Source: Asterias rubens (Eukaryota > Echinodermata > Asteroidea > Forcipulatida > Asteriidae). From it: a stretch of DNA of 64,000 nucleotides. Positions 12,001 through 24,900 of this stretch are shown here, piece after piece. The position numbers were made by a program, and so were the translations under genes. Under the pieces are notes generated by a model. That model had not been told where the DNA came from, ran no database searches, and saw nothing but the letters and a program-made list of their open reading frames with translations. Each line of letters opens with the position of its first letter. Within the stretch, counting starts at the first letter, position 1. The stretch is taken from NCBI RefSeq assembly GCF_902459465.1, contig NC_047062.1, forward strand, positions 30,312,673 through 30,376,672. Reading direction: 5' to 3'.

Positions 12001-15000
12001 CAATGACAATTGATGCATTATTTTCTAGACGTTAAACAAATTAATAAATGGTTAGGGCCCATTGTGTTTTTTCAGGCCTGGAATTTCATCTTTGAAAGGG
12101 CAAGGGCATTTTTCATTTTGAAATGGGCACTTCCATTGGAAAATCTTTGAAGTCTATGGGAAAGGGGCACCACAGCCAAGACCAGGGGCAACAGAGGCCA
12201 TGGCCTCCGCAACCTGCATGTAATTTCAGGATTGGTGAGCTGACAAATTGAGGCCTGTTCATATTGAGAATGCAAACTACAAGACGAATATTGATGACAC
12301 AAATCACAAAAGTGGAGCTGTGACAGAAATTTAAATGGGTACCTTTCATGGGGAAAATAGGTACTGGCGTCAAGATAAAAATAAATCATAAATTTCTATA
12401 TATTATGTTATTACAAATTATGAAATCTTCAAAGTTTTTGATGTTTGACATATAAAAATAACAAAACAACTATTGATTTGGACTGGATCCAAGGATGCCT
12501 CACAAATAGTCAAATCAAAATGTCTCTTGCCTTCATCTGTTAGGTGGGGGGGGGGGGGGGGGGCTGAGTAGACTTGGACATACATTCATGTCTTTCCATT
12601 AGCCCAGCCTGTTGGGAATGTTATCAGATGTTGACTGAAAGCTGACATGCCAAACAACAGACCAATCCATAAAGCTCTGAAAGGCAATGACTAATTACAG
12701 GCCTGAGCGCGTGTCCAAACAAATCTGACACATTCAAATCCCATTATAAAGTGCAAACAGGTTTCCGCCATTCGATTTGTTGTGTCATAATGCAGCGCTG
12801 CAGGACCTTTATGCAACCCACAGCAATAGACCAATCCATTAAGCTCTGCCCCATTGCGTATTGACCAATCACAACGCAACAAAGGTCGACAAATAAGGTC
12901 GCAAAAATAAGGTCCGACATGCATGCGCGTAATGGGTGCGGCAGATTGTGCAGAAAGGCATTGGAGAGGCTCACATGTTCTTGCTCACACGGGCGTCGTG
13001 GGCGGAGCCTAATGGATCGGTCTATTGCCAGGTTGCCTGTACTTCTGCTTAACACAGTTCCCGCATCCTGGAGATTTTTTTGCTACAGTTCCCGCATCCT
13101 GGAGATTTTTTTGCTATACAGCAAATTGTGTACAAACATCTTATGATAGCACCTTCTTTTGAATCATCCTCCTTAAAAGCCCATATTAATATTCCTTATG
13201 GGGGGGCAGAATCTCCTGGGGACAGAATATCCTGAAGATATCTCCAGGGGACAGATGTTCTGGGAGGGGGGGGGGCAGGATCTCAATCTCCGGGGACAGA
13301 TGATCCTGGGACACCACGAGTAGCGAACACTTTCTCATACGCACAACAGAACTGACAGACAATTCCTCTTGTGGGCGGGGCTCAATGTATCAATCACAGG
13401 AAATGGGGTAGGGTGAAAGCCACTTACTCTTGCCATCCATGAAATTTCACACATGTTAAAAACATTCTCCCGGCTAAAACATTCTCCAGGCGTATTACTG
13501 TCATAATTTATGTTTTCAACACATTTTTTCAGGGATTTTCCATGAAGCCATAAAAAAAGATTAGTTGTTCAATATATCAGCCTTGCAGGCAACAGAGTAA
13601 AAAAAAACACCTGGAAAAGAAATTTTCTGGGTTTGACAGCGCCAAGTATGAAAACCATGATATTTTGTTATCAAGGCTTATTCATGAGACACACGATTCT
13701 TGTTATGTTTGAGATGAAAACACATCCCATAGGTTTAAAGAGATAGCACAATTATTTGGGGGGAGAGAATGTGTCATTTTATCCTGTTTAGTTTTCACAC
13801 CATACATCCATACAATCGGATCCTGAATATGGCCTGCCAGTCTGCCCCCCCCCCTTATTCTAGACCCGGATCCGATGTTACAATTAATTCAGGTTCACAG
13901 ACTCTTTGACAGAAATACCAAACTTCTGAGGTTTGGACAAAATGTGGGTTATTTCTTTCTCCATTTGAGTGGCTGCTTAACTTCTTACAAGAAAATTTGA
14001 AAGCTCAGGTTTTGAGAAAAAAACCTGAAATTTACTACAGCACTTAGTCCCTGTTGTGTTTTACGTACATGATGTATGTCTTAACGTCATGACACAGATG
14101 AACGGATGGGCGAATGTATGTTTAAAATGTTCCCCCTGATGCACTTGAGTGGGTTACGTTTGGAGTCTCTTTCGCATGTTAACAGATTGTGCGTTCACAT
14201 TGGCGGTATGTTTGATTCAGTTAACACACAGTGACGAACAAGCGCACTGATACGCAAACAGCTACAACAGCTGTACAAAATGTCAAGCTTTTATGCAGGT
14301 TTGTAGACAAACATAGGCTATCCATACTTCCACACGGCTCCAAAATGCAGTGTTAAGTTGCAAGAAAATAATGGAGAAAAATTACCTTTGCAAGGGTGTT
14401 TTTGTTGCATAGAATGTTGTGCATTCACACGCCTGAGAACTGAATTCAGCCTTTCCCATATTCAAATTTTGGGATGAAAATTTACCTGTTTCTCTCAAAC
14501 TACATTTCTTCAAAGGGGGTAATTTCTAACAACGTTTTATAACATCAACAGCTCTCCAGTGTTCTACCAAGTAATTTGTTAATAGTCATTAATTTTTGGA
14601 GTAATGACAACAAGTACCGTTTCCTATAAACTTATCAAGTATAGAGCTTCAAATCTTACTTTCATTCCTGACTAACACCAAATCAAAAGCCTGTTTCAGT
14701 TCATCAACAGGTGTATTTATAATAAAAAATAAAAGTGCTTCTTCTAGAGTGCACTCTCATGGATTTACGCCTCCCAACAGATGCTAAACTCATCTGATGA
14801 GGTCATGGGTCATCTAAGATGACAAGGTCAACCTGTTCCTCCACTCTGTGTGTCGATTTCAGCATTAAGCTATTACCTCCCTACAGCTTATAGGTTAACA
14901 ATGTCAAGGTTAATAGCCAACATGCAGAAAATAGCACTGCTCTGGTCTTATTATGGCCCTATAAAGACTCGTTAAATACTGGCTATTTCAATGGTACAGA

Positions 15001-15910
15001 GCAAGTTAGAGTGTGCACTACATGAGCGCTATATGAAAAACAGAGCACTCCACAGGAAACGGATACATACATGACTGAATAACTGACGAAACAAAACAAG
15101 AAAACAAAACCGAATTAGAATTAGTCTCGGAAACAAGAATGTCTTAAGGAGACGATTGAACACAGGCATCGAGATTGCTCCTCTCAGACAGGCAGGAAGC
15201 TCATTCCACACACGTGGGGGCAGCTATCCTCGCTGGCAAAGCTCTCTGAAATTAAAGTCGCTCCTTTGCATGAGCCACAACTGTATTTACACCCAGGAGG
15301 CTCCAGAAAAAAGTGTGTTTATTTAGAATCATGATAGAGTTAAAGGCAGTGGAAGTATTGGTAATTGAACAAGACTAGCCTTCACAGTTGGTGTATCTCA
15401 ACATATGCATAAAATAACAAACCTGTGAAAATTTGAGCTCAACCGGTCATCAAAGTTGCGAGATAATAATGAAAGAAAAATAACCCTTGTCACACGAAGT
15501 TGTGTGCGTTTAGATGGTTGATTTCGAGACCTCAAGTTCTAAATCTGAGGTCTCGAAATCAAATTCGTGGAAAATTACTTCTTTTGCGAAAACTATAGCA
15601 CTTCAGAGGGAGCCGTTTCTCACAATGCTTTATACCATCAACCTCTCCCCATTACTAGTCACCAAGAAAGGCTTTATGCCAATAATTATTTTGAGTAATA
15701 ATTACCAATAGTGTCCACTGCCTTTAAAGGGAAGGTACAGTGTATGTCTGTTAATCACTCTAACAATTAACAGCAATAAAGACGCTTGGTTAGAAGCCTA
15801 CAGCGGCTTTCGATAGTATAGAGCATTTCGAGAATCATTTCATTTCAAAGTAATGTGGATGTTAACAAATACATAACTTTCTATGCCCTAAAATTTGAAT
15901 CTGAGAAGCT

Positions 15911-15945
<35 letters not shown>

Positions 15946-18900
15946 TACAACATTTATAGAGCGCTAAATACGGATGTTTCTAAGCGCTATAACCAGATTG
16001 ACAAAACAGATGGGTTTTAAGTTGAGGAAACCTGAGTGACAGGGACGCCCGAACAACGGGTGAAATTAATTAACCAATCAAAATGCACATATGTTCAACA
16101 TTGAATTTATGCACACTCAAGTATTTTTAGCTTTCGAGAAAGACTCTGCTCGGATCAAAACATCAGGCCACTAAAGATTTTCTTTCTTTCTTATTTTGTT
16201 GATATATAAATTACAAACTCATCTCCATCGTAGTGATTGAACTGACAGGCATGAAATAACCAATAGTGACTTGGGAGGTCCTTCAAAAAAGCTTTCAATC
16301 TTGTCTTTGACCATATACCAGATGGGAATATTTCTCAGGAGGATTGGTAATGGTATCAACTTCATTATTCAGCAAGATCGTAGCTTGAACTATTTTATTA
16401 AGATGGAAACAAGGCCCAAGGTTCATTGATCTTTCCTCTATGCTGGTTCAGTGCAAGGTGAAGTGAAAACTATCATCTTACATACTATGGTTAGCTAATA
16501 CATGTAACTGCATCGGGCTTAACCCTCCAGAGGTAAAGGTTATTGGCACTTTAGCTTCCGGTCCCATTCTTTAGTACTAGACGCTATGTTTGAGCAATCT
16601 ACCATGATGCTAAAGTGATCTATGGTAGGGTGGGGAGAGTCATTTCATGCATCTGCAAACACATTATCTGATACAGTCAGAATTTAATTTGATATGGCAG
16701 GTCACGCTATTGATCAACACACATGGTAGAGTGCTGTGCAGGAATGTAAAGCTCCTTTCGGACTGGATTCAATTCCTGGGGGGAAACCTGGGACAGTTTG
16801 GTTGACCTGTTCACATTTGATTTGCAAACCCCAGCAAAAACCTGGGAAAAGCCATTGTCTGGTTAAAGATGCTGTGGCGCATTATGCTGCCGATCAAACC
16901 AGGAACACAGGGGCGAACCCCCTTCCCTTTACGATAACTGCACTTTGCAAGCTCTACACAACACACAATTTACGTCCAAAGGACTCAGCAAAAAATGGTT
17001 ATTTATAAGTGTCTTGCTGAAGGACACAATTGTCAAGACCGGGACTCAACCAACACTCAGAAATAAGGTGCTGCCGATCAAACCAGGATACAGGGGGGGG
17101 GGGGACTCCTTCTCTTTATGATAACTGCACTTTGCAAGCATTACACAACACACGATTTACGTCCAAAGGACGCAGGAAAATATGGTTACAAGTGTCTTGC
17201 TTAAGGACACAAGTGTCAAGACTGGGACTCGAACCCACACTCAGAAATACCAGAGCTTGAGTCTGGTGTTCTTGTTCACTAGGCCACGACATGCACCAGC
17301 TCAGCTGGTATACAACATCATAAAATATATAATTTGTGTCTCTGCTGTCAAAGGACATCCCCAATCAAAACAGATATTTTTATCAGCTAGAAATCTTTGT
17401 AAGCTTTCAGGAAGTAGCGCCTTTACTTTTAAAGTGTCCTCTTATACAAAGGCAGCTCTTAAAATGGATGCACATTTGACTTATGAGCAGTAACCATAAC
17501 ATTAAGAGATTACACATGTCTTCCCATCCTTCCAAACCTAATCGCATACACGTGCAGTAATCTACCCTTAACATCGCCACAAAAGGAATACAATAGACAG
17601 TGTCTTGAAGACGTCAGAGACAAAACTACTTAGTGCAATTCACCGAAAATGACACCTCCCATTAAGACCTTTCTTGTTTAGTCTCAGTCAACCTTGGAAG
17701 ACGAAAGGTATAGGTGATCAACCAAATAAACAACACTTTATTGAGACAAAATTATACATTATTTTCCTGTTACATCCACGGCCACAGCCAAATTGACTTT
17801 ACATCTTGAGTTTTCCCGCCTTGCCAGTCGCACACTTCTTTTTTCTTACCCAACAGACCATTGAAATCAAATAACCACTCAAATCTTCCCAAGGAGTAAA
17901 ATGTTGTAGCACTAGGATGAACAAGTAAAGGGAGGGGCAGGCCTGTATGCTTCGTTTTTGAAAGGGCAAGGACACCAAGGCATTTTCGCCTTGGTATGTA
18001 AAAGGCAAGCTATGAGGAAACTGCAAATTGATACTGGGGCATTTCAAGGGCAACCAGGCAATGACTAGGGGGCATGGAGGTAATTGCCTATTTTACTCCA
18101 TGAAGTATCTGCAAGCTGTATCCTAATACACAGGACCAAAGGACCTAAGGACAAAGCAAAATGGTAAAAGATCTTTCTCAAGGATACAAGTGTCACGACC
18201 AGGACTCGAACCAACACTCTGCTGATAAAAAAAAAAATAGAGCTTGAATCGGATGCTATAAACCGCTCGCAACGACACACCGCAACACTGCAAGCTGTAC
18301 AGTACTATAGTACGTATACACTGTACATGTCCCATACGAAGGACAAAGTAGTTATAGTAAAGTATCTTTCTCAAGAGTACAAGTGTCACGACCAGGACTC
18401 GAACCAACACTCTGCTGATAAAAAAAAAAATAGAGCTTGAATCGGATGCTATAAACCGCTCGCAACGACACACCGCAACACTGCAAGCTGTACAGTACTA
18501 TAGTACGTATACACTGTACATGTCCCATACGAAGGACAAAGCAGTTATAGTAAAGTATCTTTCTCAAGAGTACAAGTGTCATGACTGTGACTCGAACCCA
18601 CACTCATGCTGATCAGATGTACAAGAGCTCAAGTCCGATGCTATTAACCGCTCGCAATGACAAACCGCTCGCAACGACAAACCGCACTATTGCAAGCTGT
18701 ATCCTAATACACAGGACTATATATATATATATATACACTGTTCATGTCCCATCCGAAGGACAAAGCAGATACATGTATGGTAAAGAATCTTTCTCAAGAA
18801 TACAAGTGTCACAACCAGGACTCGAACCCACACTCTGTTGATCAGAAACACTAGAACTTGAGTCCGGTGCAGAAACACTCTGATGAGTCCGATGCTATTA

Positions 18901-21900
18901 ACCACTCGAAAACGACAGGCTGCAAGCTGATGATAATTTTTTTTTTTTTTAATCTTTAGACATACACAATAGTTACAAGTTGTACAGGAGCTGTCAAGGT
19001 AAAACAAAAGTATAAAACTGTCATCAAAAGATGTGTAAAACCAGACGCCTGCCAACGATAAAAATATAATCATACCATATAAAAAGGAGATTACACTGAA
19101 ACATTTTAGAATCACACAATAGAAATCATTAACACACAAGCAAAACCAGACTGATGAAAGAGATTTGGTGGGTGTTCGGGGAAATGGCAATCAAGTCAAA
19201 CAATGTAGCAGAATTAATTCAATGTCCAGACGACGTGTTTGATACTGATTAGAGAATGCTTAACTGACTCCACCTAAAGCTTTGGTCAATTAAGCTTTAA
19301 GCACGAGACGAGTGAACGGGACATATATCAACTCAATGCCTTAGATTGGCCCTCGTCGTCATTACTCTCAGCCCAAGTGACTGTCATCTCATAATAAGAG
19401 CCTCAAAGGTAAAATACAGGATTGGCAAATCGTTGAAAACATGAAATTTGATTAGTAGGTCTATCAAATTTGATTAGTATCAATCTCCAAGCGCACTAAC
19501 TATGAAACACACCATCAATAAATACGACAAATGCATCCTTTAGAAAAACAGCCAGACTCGAGAATATGGCTACGATACCCATGTGTAATTGCGTTGTGCT
19601 CGTTTCTCACTCCTTCACAAATTTTTATCAAAGCAAATGCCGAGCAATGCTTATGATTTTCATGGATAAGTGATTACTGATTCACACAGAAATATGTGCA
19701 AGTGCTTGCAATCCTAAAAAAAAAAAAAAATCAACTCACTAACCCATGACAGACACATAGAAAGCGTTTCGAAGAACCATTTTACAGAAAACAAACTATC
19801 TAATATATACCTTGTGTTGACATCCAAGGAAAAAAAACGTGTTAACTTGTTTTGTTGGGGTTTTTTTCCCCGCATAAAAAAACTGAAATTGTCACGCATT
19901 TGGTTGTATCATAGACCACAATTAGAGAAAGGTCTCTTCAGAAAACTACATTGATACATACACAAGGAAGGCCACCTCTTATTAAATTCTAATTACCAAA
20001 TTAATTATTCTTTAAATAGTAGGCTTTACAGACTACAAGACGACTAATTGACCCAATCACATACTCTAATGAGCATAGTATTGCTATCAAGCTGACCGAG
20101 TCATTTACTGGAAATATCGTTGTGGAGAAACAAGCCAAAACAGGCCAAGAGGAAGTAAATTTATACAACAAAAACATATACTTAAAAAATGGTAAATTAC
20201 ATTGCCATCTAATTCTATATTGGCCTTTTCCTTCCTGACAAACAACATAAACACTGGTTATATAAGCCTTGAAAAAAACAAATGTGCCGATGTAGTATTC
20301 ATTAAACAACTCGACTTTAAACCCCTTTTTCTCAGTTTCTTTCTCTCAAATGTTTTACACGTTTCAGGCCTGATACTACAAGAAGGCAACAAAGGTGATT
20401 GCCTCCATGCCCCCTTGCCATTGCCTTGGTGCCCTTAAAATGCTCCAGTAGAAATTTACAATTTCCTCATAGGGTGCCGTTTACCAAGGAGAAAAATACC
20501 TTGGTGCTCTTTGCTCCTTCAAAAACAAAGCATACAGGCCCTGGTGTTTCTACTTTCTTAAGTGGGCTTTTCCAATCGGCTTTTTTTGTCCCTCCACTTC
20601 GCCTCATAAAATGGAGTAGTCAAAATTTCATCTTGTGATTATATTCCACACCAATGCATAGTTGCATCCAATATTAGTGTAGTACTATTATTGCCGCTTG
20701 CCCATTATTATCATAATCACTTTTTTTTTTTAATTGTTATGTCATCAGAAAAATGTGAACATCATTGTAAAATTCACATAGAGCACGGAAACTAGACATC
20801 GGTTTCAGGTTGAGTGGACAAGGATTTGCCGGTACCCTGGTCGAGCTTACAAATAGATCAAACAAAATTAGATCGGATTTTGTAACAATAACAACGTTAT
20901 TCAATTTCTGCTCTGCTAAAAAAAAGTCACCTGTAGGCATATTACTCGGGCAGGATTCAAACTCGCAGCTAGAGGCAGTTTGAATCCTCTATTTTAGTAG
21001 CATGTACCAAAACAGTTTCACATAACTCTGGTAAAAGAACAGTGCTAACACACATCGGTGTACATGTATATATGGGTAAACCCAAATTAATATCCTTTAT
21101 CCCTGATGCAAAATTCAACATAAACAATAAGATTGATACAATGCATTTGATAATCTAATTTGTAAACAGTAAATCATGGAATGTTTGAGCCCTAAACAAT
21201 ATAAACACTCCTTCAAAACAATGCACTCTTATCATAATTTTACATCATATTAATGACGTAAGTCTATATCTCTTTCAAAATAGGGAGTGCCCCCCCCCCT
21301 CCCCCGCTGAATGGAACGACCTTGTGTTCCATGACTGAGCAATGATGACTCCAATCAAGATCTCTTCGCTTCCTTTTTTACTTGATTGGCCATTTATAAT
21401 CAAGAAGAAATATAGCCTTGGCTAACCAGTGGTTGTCATTAATAGCGCTATCCAGTCATACATTGTACAGTACCAGTATTATGTACTGTACCTGGCATTA
21501 AAGCTCTTGAATACCTGGCTGTTGGAGCAAAACCTGGCTACAAATGCTAGAGGATTAAAGTCATTGCAGTTATGTCTTAACACCACCATTTGTCAAAGAC
21601 CAGTATTCTCTGTTGCAGTCTTGTTTGTAATTGTTAGTACTTAAAGTGCTACTACCTTCCTCGTTTTATCTATCAGACTAACACGACTATTTCCGTTGTT
21701 GATAATAACATTGCATGCTCATCTTTACAATATTATTTAAATGATATGCAGTAATCCCTTTAAGGTCTTGTCTCTACATGTTTGTACATGTTTTTACATA
21801 CAGCATAGCTCTGAGCTCAAAAAATAAATTAAAAAAACATGGTTATTTAATATATTAAAGCCTAAGGGGAGGTATAGGCCTACATCATTGTTTTTTGGAA

Positions 21901-24900
21901 CAGTAAATATCTCACCATCCTCACAAGCTTCAGGATTATTTTGATCTCCTTTTTTCAGTGAATAACTTTTTTTGCAAACATGTTATTCTAATGGTCAAGT
22001 ATAACACGCATGATAGTCGCTCCTTTGACTAGGAAAGTAGGAAACATTTTATGAACACAAGGGCTGACCAACAATCATGTAGTGTATGCTTCAAAAGACA
22101 TTTCAGGCTATTTAATCAACCAATTTCGGATTTTTCGAAGGGCAAGAAAATCAGTAATCAGACTTGGAAGTAGTAGGGAGAATATCATGCCTAGTAAAAG
22201 TGCTTGTTTTATTTGCGGCAACCAAGATACACAAAAATTGGGTCTTCAACAGTAATTTATTTTCTTTTTCAACTATTTCAGGGCAGAAAAATATTTCTCT
22301 GATAGGTTGGTTTTGAATAATATAGGTGAGGTTTCAGCTTGAAACTAAATGTTTACCTAGGTGTCTGAAAGTCTGGAGACGACCAGATACATAATGTCTC
22401 TTAAGGTCATCTTTCTAAAATACATGAGAGAATAAAGCCAGGTATTGACTTAATGCTTGTCGTCGCAGCATCTTTTAGATAACAAAAAAACAGCTTTGGC
22501 GCAGTATACATTGCCTAGCAACCACACACCTGTTACTGGAAGTGTCCTTGTCCAGTAATTAAAAGACCAATATGCCGTTCCTTGCCGCCGAGCGAAGAAT
22601 GGCCACGTAAGCGTCTCCATTTTTACGCCCGTGGTAAACATTAAAAATCAGATACTTCTGAAAATGAACTATTAAGGAAACAGTTTCAGGTGCTGTTTCA
22701 GTGTCACAATAGATAAATACACACTGGGTCCATTGTCTGTTTTTTTTTTTCCTGCTCATTTTAGATTGACAAATGACAATAAATGAATATCTTTATGATA
22801 TTTAGGTGCTGAGAGCCAGTAAGTTTTCTTTTTCAGCGAAGAACAACTGTGTTAATTTTATTTTAATTAGAAAATAGAATTGTCTGTTGCAAACTGCTTA
22901 CCAACCAAAAGGACCTACGGTATAAATGCACAAAATAGTTAACGGCCTGACGGTTCAACCCTAGCAGAGTCTTTCTCGAAGGCATGAACAGGTAACAAAC
23001 ATGAACAGGTAACTATGTGTAACATTGTTAGCAGTGAAGTGCAAATACTGCATTCTGCGCTTTATTTCGGTGCAGGTATAATATTTTGTTGGGGGGGGGG
23101 GGGGAGACGACACAAGGTTGACCAATATCATAACAAACAGCACAAGCATACATTACCAAACATGACAGACAATCTGCAAGAGAACAATTCTAAAATATTT
23201 GCATGTTTTTCTGTTACTTTATTTGTACACAGTATTTGTACTCGTGTATTTCTTCTGACCCACCCACAATTTTGACAATTTGACAAATGCGCTACATTAT
23301 GTCTATCTAGTTGATGTAATTAAAGATAATTATGAATACACTTAAAACTACAGAGCAAATTTTAGCAAATTATCCAACACACGGCTTTCTTGATGGTCGT
23401 GCATGTCTATAGGAACACCATATTCATAAATCAAATTTATCCATGGGACTAAGGGATTATTTCTAATCCCATGCAAAGGTTAATCTCCCTGAGCATAAAT
23501 CCCGTAAGACCCATATTTCCTTTCTTTTATTATATACGATCAAATTCCATAATTAGCTGAGCTGTTTATCATCTATAATATCTTTACACAGAATACCAAA
23601 CAAATTATTGTACAGTTAGTCATGCCTGGTTGGGCATGATAGGGAAGATAGGCCTATGCGTTTGGTAATCACTCTTAAAATGAATGGCCAAAAAAAAAAA
23701 ACTGACTTGGTTAGAAGTGCAGAAGCTTTCGATAGTATAAAGCATTTTGAGAATCATCTTACTTCAAAGTGATGTGGTTATGAAAACAAAAATCGGCTTC
23801 TTGTCCACCAAAGTTTGAATCTGAGAAACACTTTTCAGATTGTATGATATTCCAATTATTATGGATCATAATTCCTGGGTGGACATACAATGTATTCCCT
23901 CTGAATTTTTATCTCAAAAACGCGACCACCTTGTGACATGAAATTTTCACAGGTTTGTTTTATTGTCTTTACATTGATAGGATTAAAACAACCAAATGGT
24001 TAAAAAAAAAACAGGTATACTTTCCGTTCAACCTTTTGCCAATCTGTGTGGTTTTTCCTCCTGTTTTGTGTCCCTCATTAACTACTTCAGTAACAAAAAC
24101 CTGCACCTGTTGCAAGCGTGATACTTAGCTGTTGTATGTGTACGTAAGCTAATTTTATTTTCAGTAAACAGGACCTTAATGGCATCAAATTTTAAGAGGA
24201 AACTTCCTAGCAAGTAATAAAAAGACGTCAAGTCTGTCCCGAGCCAATGGCTCATCAGGTGTTTATGCTGTTTATGTATGATTTCCTTGGCATTAAACAA
24301 CCAAGAATATTTCTAACCCCTACACCTGGACCAGAATGCCAGTCTACCACAGGTTACTCCCCAGCACTCACCGGTATACATTTGTACTCCTGGGTGGAGA
24401 GAAGCAATCACGATAAAGTGTCTCGCTCAAGACACAAGTGTCACGACTGACCAGGCCAGGATTCGAACCCACATTCTTTTAGTTACAAAACTTCAGTCCA
24501 CCACTCTAGTTTGATCAACCCAGGCCTGATACTTCATGGAGGCAACAGAAGCAACTGCCCCCTGTTGCTCCTGGTCATTAACGTGGTGCCCCTTGAACTG
24601 TTCCAATATAAATTTACAGCTTCCTCACAGAGGCGCCCTTTAAGCTTGGGCGATATCGATTTATTTTATTCATGATATATCGCCGACAATATATTGCGAT
24701 ATTCGATATAATCGCGATTAATGCAATTTGACATCAGTCTTCAATCTCCAAGTGAAAGTTGTAGAAGAGACAGTCATAGCTTAAGAGAGGTGTTCTAATG
24801 ACCTACTCTTCGGCTTTTACTCCAAACCTATGGGGTGCAAGATGTCTCAGCTAGCAAATACATCGCGATATTTAATCGATATTGCGATATATCGCGATTA

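Noticed and set aside
16736..17493. Several ORFs of 76-103 codons
   Set aside because: All are readings of the tandem SINE copies.
18717..19190. 157-codon minus-strand ORF, the longest in the window
   Set aside because: Its first part lies in AT-rich DNA and its end reads through a SINE head. No domain, splice sites or coding bias support it.
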